Source: Pirellulaceae bacterium
GTDB lineage: Bacteria > Planctomycetota > Planctomycetia > Pirellulales > Pirellulaceae
Assembly (NCBI GenBank): GCA_020846515.1
Contig: JADLDX010000243.1
Location: forward strand, 1 to 5,480
Direction: 5' to 3'
Length of the DNA stretch: 5,480 nucleotides
The notes under the pieces were generated by a model. That model was given only the letters and a program-made list of their open reading frames with translations, was not told the DNA's origin and searched no databases. A program made the position numbers and the translations under genes. Of the stretch, positions 1 through 5,480 are shown in pieces. Positions within the stretch are counted from its first letter, which is position 1. Every line of letters starts with the position of its first letter.

Positions 1-26
1 GAAGTTCTTCATGCTTGGGTTAGTCG

Positions 27-47
27 AGGCGGGCCCCCTCCCCGCCT
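27..47 (-). terminator. Second GC-rich hairpin downstream of rpoD
   Basis: AGGCGGG (27-33) and CCCGCCT (41-47) form a perfect 7-bp stem with a 7-nt loop. No U-run follows on the minus strand. Part of this sequence can instead pair with the segment between the two hairpins (GCCTG with CAGGC), so the structures may be mutually exclusive. Its role as a terminator is a guess. Confidence 0.35.
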
Positions 48-65
48 GAGCTGACGCCAGGCGAC

Positions 66-91
66 CCCTCCACTGCTACGCAGCGGGAGGG
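66..91 (-). terminator. GC-rich hairpin just after the rpoD stop
   Basis: CCCTCC (66-71) pairs with GGAGGG (86-91). An inner CTGC (73-76) pairs with GCAG (80-83) around a 3-nt loop, with a small A/CG internal bulge. The hairpin starts about 5 nt past the rpoD stop codon. No U-run follows, so it is not a textbook intrinsic terminator. It could protect the transcript 3' end or act in a non-canonical terminator. Confidence 0.4.
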
Positions 92-95
92 ATAG

Positions 96-1724
96 TCAAG
101 CCACGGCCTTCAAGAAGCTCTCGAGGTGCTTGGCGCGAACTGGATTTTGCATCTTCATGACGGCTTTGGCTTCGATCTGACGCACACGTTCGCTAGTCAC
201 TTTGAAGATGCGGCCCACTTCTTCCAGCGTATACGAATAGCCATCGGCTAGACCGTAACGTAGCCGGATGATTTCGCGTTCACGGAAGGTCAGCGACTTC
301 AGCAGCAACTCGATTTTGTCGCGCAGCAATCCGTTCGTCGCGTTCTTAACTGGATTGTCGTGTTCGTTGTCCTCGATGAACTCGCCAAAACTATTGTCTT
401 CGCCTTCACCAACGGGACGATCCAGACTGATCGGGTGACGGCCGATGTCCATCACGCGACGTATTTCTTCCAAGGGCAATTCGGTATGCTGGCTGATCTC
501 TTCGACGGTTGGGTCGCGACGCAACTCCTGAGTCAGCTTCTTCTGGATGTTGCGCAGGCGACTGAGCACGTCGATCATGTGAACAGGGATGCGAATCGTG
601 CGGGCCTGATCAGCGATAGCGCGCGTGATCGCTTGACGGATCCACCAGGTAGCATAAGTGGAGAACTTAAAGCCACGACGGAATTCGTATTTGTCTACGG
701 CGCGCATCAAGCCTGTGTTGCCCTCTTGGATCAAATCCAAGAAGCTCAAGCCGCGATTGCGATATTTCTTGGCAATCGAGACAACCAAACGCAAGTTGCC
801 CTGCGACAGTTGACGCTTGACCGCCTCAAATTCCTCGAAATGTTTTCGGAAGGCGTCACAGCGATTCTTAAGGCTACGAGGACTTTCCTGGGTCAGCATG
901 ATCAACTGGCGTAGTTCAGTTTGCAGGCGATTGCATTCAGCCGGTTGGCTACCCTCGTGCTGCAATTGCTCGATACGCATCCGCAGCAATTCCATGCGCT
1001 GTGAATACTGTTCGAGTTGACGCATCAGTGGGTAGACACGCCGCGATCGCAGGCTCAGCTCGCTGGCCAGGATAATCGTTTTGTCGCGCAGCTGAACATA
1101 CTTGCGAATGAGCAGTTTCTTATCAGTGCCCGAGGTGCTCTTGCGGACAATCTGCTGGAAGACTTGACGTTTCTTCTCGAGCAACTGTTCCAGCGTGGCC
1201 AGGTTGTGTGGCATGCGGGCCGAAATCTGCTCTTTGGTCAAGCGTTCGGTCAGCGAGACCTTGATCGTGCGATCAAATGGCAGTTGACCCTTATGGACTT
1301 TGCGGAGCAGTTCCACCGTGTGACGCATGGCATAATCGTTGGCCAGGACGGCGCGACGAAAACGTTTGCGCGTGATTTCGATCTTCTTGGCCAACGCAAT
1401 TTCTTCATCCCGCGTCAGCAATGGAATATCCGACATTTGGCTGAGGTACAAACGAATTGGGTCGTCGCTCAGCTTGGGCATTTGCGATGCTGTCGGCGTG
1501 GACAGAGTCAGCATCTCATCGTCTGCGGTAGGCCGCGTGGCGGCTGTGGGCGGTTCGTCAATCAACTCAATGTTGATGCGCTCCAAGGCGACGAGCAAGT
1601 TATCCAGTTTTTCGCTGCTGACATCTTCGTCTGGCAAGTAGCGATTGACGTCTTCATAGGTTAGATAACCTTGCGACTTGGCCTTGGCGACCAACTGTTG
1701 CATTTCGAAATCCATTAATTCCAC
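96..1724 (-). CDS. rpoD: Principal RNA polymerase sigma factor (sigma-70/RpoD family)
   Basis: This is the primary sigma factor, which binds core RNA polymerase and recognises -10 and -35 promoter elements. The 542 residues show a short region 1.1-like N-terminus (about 1-55), region 1.2 (about 87-118, [11 protein letters not shown]), a long helical non-conserved insert (about 119-300), region 2 (about 301-381, with [16 protein letters not shown] and [18 protein letters not shown]), region 3 (about 383-455) and region 4 (about 466-542, with [11 protein letters not shown] and [11 protein letters not shown]). The -10 contact residues matching E. coli Q437 and T440 are present (Q364, T367). In the -35 helix, the Arg matching E. 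coli R584 is Ser511. I chose the GTG start because AAGGAG lies 7 nt upstream; the next ATG, three codons in, is poorly spaced. The gene follows dnaG after 121 bp, as in macromolecular-synthesis operons. The family and principal-sigma assignment are secure. Confidence 0.97.
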   Translation of the reverse strand: MELMDFEMQQLVAKAKSQGYLTYEDVNRYLPDEDVSSEKLDNLLVALERINIELIDEPPTAATRPTADDEMLTLSTPTASQMPKLSDDPIRLYLSQMSDIPLLTRDEEIALAKKIEITRKRFRRAVLANDYAMRHTVELLRKVHKGQLPFDRTIKVSLTERLTKEQISARMPHNLATLEQLLEKKRQVFQQIVRKSTSGTDKKLLIRKYVQLRDKTIILASELSLRSRRVYPLMRQLEQYSQRMELLRMRIEQLQHEGSQPAECNRLQTELRQLIMLTQESPRSLKNRCDAFRKHFEEFEAVKRQLSQGNLRLVVSIAKKYRNRGLSFLDLIQEGNTGLMRAVDKYEFRRGFKFSTYATWWIRQAITRAIADQARTIRIPVHMIDVLSRLRNIQKKLTQELRRDPTVEEISQHTELPLEEIRRVMDIGRHPISLDRPVGEGEDNSFGEFIEDNEHDNPVKNATNGLLRDKIELLLKSLTFREREIIRLRYGLADGYSYTLEEVGRIFKVTSERVRQIEAKAVMKMQNPVRAKHLESFLKAVA

Positions 1725-1737
1725 AGCTCAACTCCTT
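1722..1737 (-). promoter_or_regulatory. rpoD Shine-Dalgarno and GTG start
   Basis: AAGGAG (1737-1732), then the 7-nt spacer TTGAGCT, then GTG (1724-1722). The ATG three codons later, at 1715-1713, would be about 16 nt from the AGGAG, so the GTG is preferred. The nine bases AGGAGTTGA are shared with the dnaG start region. Confidence 0.75.
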
Positions 1738-1770
1738 CTGATGTGTGATTGGTGCTCCTGTGTCTTGCCC

Positions 1771-1789
1771 GACTCGAACCTCCTGAGTC
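1771..1789. repeat. Inverted repeat with a buried AGGAGG in the rpoD leader
   Basis: GACTC (1771-1775) and GAGTC (1785-1789) form a 5-bp stem with a 9-nt loop. On the minus-strand transcript the loop contains AGGAGG, a strong Shine-Dalgarno-like sequence. No start codon follows at a usable distance, so it is not a ribosome site for a visible gene. The stem is short and may be chance. Confidence 0.3.
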
Positions 1790-1807
1790 ATGCGCAAAAC
1801 TCACCAA

Positions 1808-1817
1808 CCACATGTGG
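1808..1817. repeat. 10-bp perfect palindrome overlapping the DnaA box
   Basis: CCACATGTGG is its own reverse complement. It shares five bases with the DnaA box at 1813-1821, so a dimeric protein bound here would compete with DnaA. Its short length means chance is possible. Confidence 0.4.
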
Positions 1818-1821
1818 ATAA
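1813..1821 (-). promoter_or_regulatory. Consensus DnaA box in the dnaG-rpoD spacer
   Basis: The minus strand reads TTATCCACA, an exact match to the strong E. coli DnaA-binding consensus TTATNCACA. It lies between the dnaG stop and the rpoD start, about 90 bp upstream of the latter. I noticed no other match to this consensus in the window. A single box does not make an origin. It may be a regulatory DnaA site, or chance. Confidence 0.5.
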
Positions 1822-1845
1822 AACGCGGGAAAAATTAGTCTGCTT

Positions 1846-3987
1846 TCAAGCTTGCGCAGGTCCCGATGACCCCTGCCCTTCAGGTGCGGTACCGGTGGGC
1901 AGATCATCATACAGTCCCGGACGCAATTGGGTATCGTCCTTCGTGGTCTCAATCATATTTCGTTCTTCCAATCCATGGCTCTGTCGAGCTTGTCGAATGA
2001 AATCGGTCAACAAGTTCAACTCGGCTTCGTCGTCCAGTCCTCCGTCTTCAAGTTGCAAAAGTTGTCGTCGACGTTGTACATCTTCTTGCTGCTGCCCCAT
2101 GCGTTGAGTCAGCACGCGCAAACGCTGTTCGGGTGTGTCCTTGACAAATTGCTGCTTGACCTGAGCCTGCTCGTAGAGCGTGACCATCAGGCTTTTCAGC
2201 GAAGGGTCCTCCATGGCTACCAATACACTATCGAACTCCAGCGAATAACCTTCCAATTCCAAGTCGTGATAAGCCTGCAACATCAGACGCGCGGCTTCTG
2301 ATTGCAACCATTCAGGCAGCACGCGTTCGAGCACCATCGGTGCCAGGTTGGGTGCCGAAATAATCAACTCGAGAAGCTCGCGTTCAACAGGCGAAAGATC
2401 GCCGGGCCGAACAAGTCGGGCTGGGCGATTCTCGGATATCGATGGTGAAGTTGATTCATAAGCGGGATCAGATGTTGTCGTGTTGGGCAAATTCGGATTT
2501 AGTCCACGACCGCGCGCTGAGCCTGAATCGGTGCGTCCAGGGCGTCGATCACCCAAGTTGTTCGGTGCGTTTGTGGCCAAACTGGCCGCACCACCAGTTG
2601 TTCCCAATCGTGAGGCTGGATCTACGCGTTTGTTCTGTGCTGCTCTGTCGGTCAGGTGCCGCAGTCGGTTGCGAAGTTCATCTTCAGGCAACATGAATCG
2701 TCGCGCCAGTCGCGCTAGGACCTGATTACGGCGCAGTAGAAACTGGTCATCGGCAATCAAGCTGCTCCGTGGCACGCTTGAGAGCAAAGTCAGCATTTGT
2801 TCAATGGCCGTGTTGGCGCGATGAGTCTCTTCAATGGGATCAAAGCCCTCACACACGCGGCGCATCTTGAACTCAAGTGCATCGGGGGCAACTTGAGTTA
2901 GATCCAGTAATGCATCCGCACTATGCGCCAACAAATAATCGGCCGGGTCCAGTCCGTCGGGCAGCGTCAGGACACGTACGTCCATTTGGGCATTGAGAAA
3001 CAGTTCTAGCACTTCGTCCGATCGTCGTTGGCCAGCCTCGTCGCCATCCAGTAGCAGGATCACCTGGTTGCACAGGTGTCGCAAAAGTTTTAAGTGGTTG
3101 GAACCCAAGGCGGTACCCAATACGGCCACCGAACTGGTCAAGCCGCATTGATGAGCGACGATGACATCGGTGTAGCCTTCCATCACGATGGCTTGTCTGC
3201 GTTCATGAATGGTATCGCGAGCGACATCTAATCCATAAAGATGCTGGTTCTTGGTGAAGATGCGCGACTCAGGCGAGTTAATGTATTTGCCGCCTTCGGT
3301 GGCACCGGGCAACTGTCGACCGCCGAATGCAATCACGCGCTTTTGGGAATCGCGGATGGGGAACATGATGCGTTGGCGAAAAAAGTCATAGTTGTGACCA
3401 CGCTCGCCGCGTTTGATCAAACCTGTGGCTTCTAAATGCCGTGGGCTATAACCGGCAGGTTGAACCTGGTCGAGCAAAAAGGACCAGCCCTCCGGTGCCA
3501 TACCGATCTCAAATTTCTCGATGCTCTCGGCCGTAATGCCACGCTCGGCCATGTACTGGCGCGCCACGGCGGCCTCGGGAGCCTTGGTGAAGTATTGATG
3601 GTACAGGCGGCTGGCCCAGGCCATGACGCGAAACAACGTTTGTTTGTCGTCGGCACTACCAGCGGCAACACTTTTGGGGGCTCCACCAAGTGATTCAATA
3701 CTGATACCCGCGCGTTCAGCCAACATGCGTACCGCGTCGGGGAACGATAAGCCTTCGCGCTGCATGACGAAATTGAAAACGTCGCCCCCTACATCGCAAA
3801 CCCAGCACTTCCAGGTCTGACGCTCGGGATTAACTTGCAGACTAGGTCGACGGTCGCGATGGAATGGACAAAGTGCGACGAAATTGCGTCCCTGTCGTCG
3901 CAACTCCACGAAACTGCTGACTAAATCAACAATGTCTGTTGCGGCGCGGACGCGCTCTTTGGTATCAGCATCAAGGGTAAAAGACAC
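1846..3987 (-). CDS. dnaG: DNA primase DnaG
   Basis: The primase makes short RNA primers at the replication fork in partnership with the replicative helicase. Numbering here is from the upstream TTG at 3993. The N-terminus has a CHC2 zinc finger (C42-P-F-H45 and C63-W-V-C66). The catalytic core holds KYINSPES and LYGL, then the TOPRIM domain with EGYTD (E272, matching the E. coli catalytic Glu) and DGDEAG (D316 and D318, metal ligands). About 452-525 is a Gly/Ser/Thr/Asn/Pro-rich linker, followed by a helical C-terminal domain where the helicase-interaction domain normally lies, and a polar tail of about 40 residues. At about 713 aa it is longer than E. coli DnaG (581 aa), mainly through the linker and tail. 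The GTG start is preferred: AGGAG sits 6 nt upstream of it, whereas TTG at 3993 touches the AGGAG directly. It is probably co-transcribed with rpoD. Confidence 0.97.
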   Translation of the reverse strand: MSFTLDADTKERVRAATDIVDLVSSFVELRRQGRNFVALCPFHRDRRPSLQVNPERQTWKCWVCDVGGDVFNFVMQREGLSFPDAVRMLAERAGISIESLGGAPKSVAAGSADDKQTLFRVMAWASRLYHQYFTKAPEAAVARQYMAERGITAESIEKFEIGMAPEGWSFLLDQVQPAGYSPRHLEATGLIKRGERGHNYDFFRQRIMFPIRDSQKRVIAFGGRQLPGATEGGKYINSPESRIFTKNQHLYGLDVARDTIHERRQAIVMEGYTDVIVAHQCGLTSSVAVLGTALGSNHLKLLRHLCNQVILLLDGDEAGQRRSDEVLELFLNAQMDVRVLTLPDGLDPADYLLAHSADALLDLTQVAPDALEFKMRRVCEGFDPIEETHRANTAIEQMLTLLSSVPRSSLIADDQFLLRRNQVLARLARRFMLPEDELRNRLRHLTDRAAQNKRVDPASRLGTTGGAASLATNAPNNLGDRRPGRTDSGSARGRGLNPNLPNTTTSDPAYESTSPSISENRPARLVRPGDLSPVERELLELIISAPNLAPMVLERVLPEWLQSEAARLMLQAYHDLELEGYSLEFDSVLVAMEDPSLKSLMVTLYEQAQVKQQFVKDTPEQRLRVLTQRMGQQQEDVQRRRQLLQLEDGGLDDEAELNLLTDFIRQARQSHGLEERNMIETTKDDTQLRPGLYDDLPTGTAPEGQGSSGPAQA

Positions 3988-3998
3988 CGTCAACTCCT
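3985..3998 (-). promoter_or_regulatory. dnaG Shine-Dalgarno and GTG start
   Basis: AGGAG (3998-3994) is followed by TTGACG and then GTG (3987-3985), a 6-nt spacing. The in-frame TTG at 3993-3991 directly abuts the AGGAG and could not be well positioned for initiation. This site decides the dnaG start in favour of GTG. Confidence 0.75.
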
Positions 3999-4050
3999 GT
4001 GACGCTCGAAGCCTGTCGTTTCAAATCGATCCAGCATCCATTTTACAGGA

Positions 4051-4060
4051 TTCGATCGAA
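4051..4060. repeat. 10-bp palindrome upstream of dnaG
   Basis: TTCGATCGAA is perfectly self-complementary and lies about 65 bp upstream of the dnaG start. It could be half of a protein-binding site, but its short length leaves chance as an equal explanation. Confidence 0.25.
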
Positions 4061-4070
4061 ATGAAATCCT

Positions 4071-4089
4071 CCCGCATCCTTTCAGCGGG
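4071..4089 (-). repeat. Hairpin in the putative dnaG leader
   Basis: CCCGC (4071-4075) and GCGGG (4085-4089) form a 5-bp stem with a 9-nt loop, about 85 bp upstream of the dnaG start and within the transcript expected from the promoter at 4279-4308. No U-run follows, so attenuation is not obvious. Confidence 0.3.
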
Positions 4090-4278
4090 TACGACAAGAC
4101 TTTTCACGTCCTACACAAGTCCAGAGGCCTCCTCGCGTACGAATGATGCGGGATCAAACGACGCTGCCTAAGGGACTTGTGGCGATTCCTTTCGCATGGC
4201 TGTCAACGCCTGCTTTCGTACTCTTCAATGAGAGCAAAAGCCTTCGTCGACATCCTCCATATCCATACGCTGCTGTGA

Positions 4279-4308
4279 ATTATGCGATGAGTTACAACAG
4301 CGCGTCAA
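4279..4308 (-). promoter_or_regulatory. Candidate sigma-70 promoter upstream of dnaG
   Basis: On the minus strand TTGACG (4308-4303) and CATAAT (4284-4279) are separated by 18 nt. Each hexamer matches the sigma-70 consensus at five of six positions. It lies in the gap after the GS homologue and points at dnaG. Transcription would begin near 4272, leaving a leader of about 285 nt before the dnaG start. It is the best promoter-like match I found in the window. Nothing shows that this organism's RpoD uses it. Confidence 0.6.
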
Positions 4309-4407
4309 GACGAGAATTTTGCGATCGTTTCGCACGTTTCGTTAGATGCAGTTAAAAATATTCGCGTCATTTCGTCGGTTGATTACTCGTCGGCTTGAGC
4401 TAATGCA

Positions 4408-5480
4408 CTATGCATCGAAATAGGCAGCCACCTCATGAGGGTGCGGGTGCTTACGCAGCGCCTCGATATCAACTTGTCGCTTGTGGTCGATCCAGCTTTG
4501 TAGGAACTCCGCCGTAAAGACATCTCCACGCAATAAAAATTCGCCATCTTCTTCCAGCCTGGTTAGGGCCGATGAGAGACTGGCGGGCACGCGTTGATAA
4601 CTCGTTGGCAACTCGTCACCTGCCGTATACGGGTCGGGGTCGAGGGCTGGGCCGGGCTGGATTTTATTTTGCACGCCATCGATGGCTGCCATCAACAACG
4701 CCGTGAAGGTCAAGTAGGGGTTGCCGATCGCGTCGGGTAATTGAAACTCCAAACATTTGTGTTTACTACTACGATGGGTTGGCACACGCACGGCGGCTCG
4801 CAAGTCGCTCTGCGAATAAGCGATTCGCGGCACGCGCCCGGTGCTGGACGATGACTGGTAGTCGCCCATTCCCAATCCTAACCCCAAACCTAGCCCCAGT
4901 CTCGCGTAGCTATTGGTGGTCGAGTTTGACAGGGCGGTCAGCGCGGCGGCATGTTTCAAGATGCCACCTATGGCATACAGGCCTACTTCACTCAAGCCCG
5001 CGTAATCTGAACCGGACAACACACAGTTGTCACTTTGGATCAAAGCAAGTTGAGTTGGCATTCCGGCGGGCAATCGGCCGGCTTGGGGCAGTGGCATAAA
5101 CGTAGCCGCTTTGTTCCAACGCGCCGCAATACGCCGGACAACATGTTTGGTGATCATCACGTGGTCCGCGCTGGTAACCAGGCTCGATTCGCTCAGCTCG
5201 AAACGCGATTTGGTTCGATCCCCTTCGGCCTGACGATGAGAGGCCACGGACACCGAACACTCGCTCAGCGCGTGCATGACTTCATTGCGAAAATCGTCAT
5301 CCAACCTATGACCATAGGCGTCGCGTTGAGTTCGTTCAACGTCAAAGCCCAAATCGCTGCGGCGATCATTGTCCAGCGGACGACCGGCTCCGTGGCGGCG
5401 ACGCGATGGTGGCGCTTGATCCAAGAGAAAGAACTCGATGCCTAGTGCCAGGAGCACTTGATCGGCTACGCCATTTTCTC
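4408..5480 (-). CDS. Glutamine synthetase type I homologue with degenerate active site, 5' end outside the window
   Basis: This is the C-terminal two thirds of a GS fold protein. The frame is open through the right edge, where in-frame codons read ENGVADQ before the GTG at 5457, so the true start lies outside. Residues are counted from that GTG. Family marks are IEFFLLD (7-13), AATFMPLP (117-124), DYAGLSE (151-157), IGGILKHA (163-170), NSTTNSYARL (178-187), AYS (213-215), LPDAIGNPYL (240-249) and HPHPHEVAAYF (337-347). Against E. coli GlnA many catalytic positions differ: E129 to G6, E212 to A77 (Glu78 adjacent), H269 to P134, H271 to Q136, R339 to L219, R355 to C235 and R359 to Q239. E131 (E8), R321 (R186), R344 (R224) and E357 (E237) are kept. 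The flap segment is replaced by a Gly-Leu repeat. There is no frameshift or internal stop. Family membership is secure; synthetase activity is doubtful, so I give no glnA symbol. Possible roles are regulatory or structural. Confidence 0.9.
   Translation of the reverse strand, partial: ENGVADQVLLALGIEFFLLDQAPPSRRRHGAGRPLDNDRRSDLGFDVERTQRDAYGHRLDDDFRNEVMHALSECSVSVASHRQAEGDRTKSRFELSESSLVTSADHVMITKHVVRRIAARWNKAATFMPLPQAGRLPAGMPTQLALIQSDNCVLSGSDYAGLSEVGLYAIGGILKHAAALTALSNSTTNSYARLGLGLGLGLGMGDYQSSSSTGRVPRIAYSQSDLRAAVRVPTHRSSKHKCLEFQLPDAIGNPYLTFTALLMAAIDGVQNKIQPGPALDPDPYTAGDELPTSYQRVPASLSSALTRLEEDGEFLLRGDVFTAEFLQSWIDHKRQVDIEALRKHPHPHEVAAYFDA
4865..4897 (-). repeat. Degenerate hexanucleotide repeat encoding Gly-Leu units
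   Basis: On the coding strand about five 6-nt units of GGN followed by a Leu or Met codon run in tandem, including GGGTTA and GGATTG. They encode a Gly-Leu dipeptide run ending in Gly-Met-Gly. The G tracts are four of three or more bases plus two GG doublets, with loops of 3-8 nt, so a G-quadruplex on the coding strand is conceivable. Leu codons CTA, TTG and TTA are mixed, which points to an older repeat rather than recent slippage. Confidence 0.7.

Larger units (their letters stand above)
3994..4407. other. Intergenic gap between the GS homologue and dnaG
   Basis: This 414-bp stretch has no coding region I can support on either strand. It holds the candidate promoter at 4279-4308, a perfect palindrome TTCGATCGAA at 4051-4060, a 5-bp-stem hairpin at 4071-4089, and an AT-rich patch around 4350-4362 just past the GS homologue. 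I see no clear intrinsic terminator for that gene. Two imperfect direct copies of TCGTCGG followed by a TTGA-type tail lie at 4372-4398. Confidence 0.6.

Noticed and set aside
1..12. ATG AAG AAC TTC at the left edge on the minus strand as a possible next gene
   Set aside because: Only four codons are visible and no Shine-Dalgarno precedes them.
360..914. 184-codon open frame on the plus strand
   Set aside because: It is antisense to the highly conserved rpoD, shows no recognisable family, and has no ribosome site that I can see. It is a shadow of rpoD codon use.
1017..1664. 215-codon open frame on the plus strand
   Set aside because: It lies antisense to the N-terminal half of rpoD and looks like no family I know; its existence follows from the rpoD codons.
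1716..1813. 32-codon minus-strand frame from ATG in the palindrome, with TAATG overlap onto rpoD
   Set aside because: No ribosome site precedes its ATG. The TAATG overlap joins an internal Met of RpoD rather than the preferred GTG start.
1831..1860. Possible intrinsic terminator after dnaG (CTGC/GCAG stem before a T run)
   Set aside because: The stem is only 4 bp with a 12-nt loop and overlaps the dnaG stop codon; the T run is offset by several bases. Too weak, and it would cut off rpoD from dnaG.
4021..4107. 28-codon GTG-started frame on the minus strand in the dnaG leader
   Set aside because: The only purine tract is one base from the start codon and the peptide resembles nothing known. 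It was considered as a leader peptide but lacks support.
4201..4206. Perfect -35 hexamer TTGACA on the minus strand
   Set aside because: No -10-like hexamer lies 16-19 nt downstream, so it does not form a promoter pair.
4143..4355. 70-codon open frame on the plus strand inside the dnaG upstream gap
   Set aside because: There is no Shine-Dalgarno before it, no recognisable motif, and it overlaps the promoter candidate on the other strand.

Overview
The window carries three genes, all on the minus strand. In transcription order they are the 3' part of a glutamine synthetase (GS) homologue (4408 to the right edge), DNA primase dnaG (1846-3987) and the principal sigma factor rpoD (96-1724). It looks like bacterial chromosomal core sequence. 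I see no mobile element, CRISPR array, rRNA or tRNA. The dnaG-rpoD pair is the core of the classic macromolecular-synthesis operon, but rpsU, which precedes dnaG in enterobacteria, is not visible here. A GS homologue precedes dnaG across a 414-bp gap. The long helical insert between sigma regions 1.2 and 2, the medium GC content and the low-complexity tails suggest a planctomycete (Pirellula/Rhodopirellula-like). That assignment is inference, not proof.

Region by region: 1-95 is the rpoD 3' flank with two GC-rich hairpins. 96-1724 is rpoD, with a GTG start and a well-placed Shine-Dalgarno. 1725-1845 is a 121-bp spacer holding an exact consensus DnaA box fused to a palindrome, and a small inverted repeat. 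1846-3987 is dnaG, with zinc finger, TOPRIM core, a low-complexity linker, a C-terminal domain and a polar tail. 3988-4407 contains a good sigma-70-type promoter about 290 bp upstream of dnaG, and so a long possible 5' leader with a hairpin and a palindrome. 4408-5480 is the GS homologue, which is open through the right edge.

RpoD directs RNA polymerase to housekeeping promoters and DnaG primes replication. The promoter and gene order suggest dnaG and rpoD are transcribed together, separately from the GS homologue. The most unusual item is that homologue. It keeps the C-terminal GS fold signature but lacks most of the metal- and substrate-binding residues of the active site, and carries a Gly-Leu repeat where the catalytic flap should be. 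It looks like a maintained GS pseudoenzyme rather than a working glutamine synthetase. GS comparisons rest on my recollection of the E. coli and B. subtilis GS sequences and were not computed.
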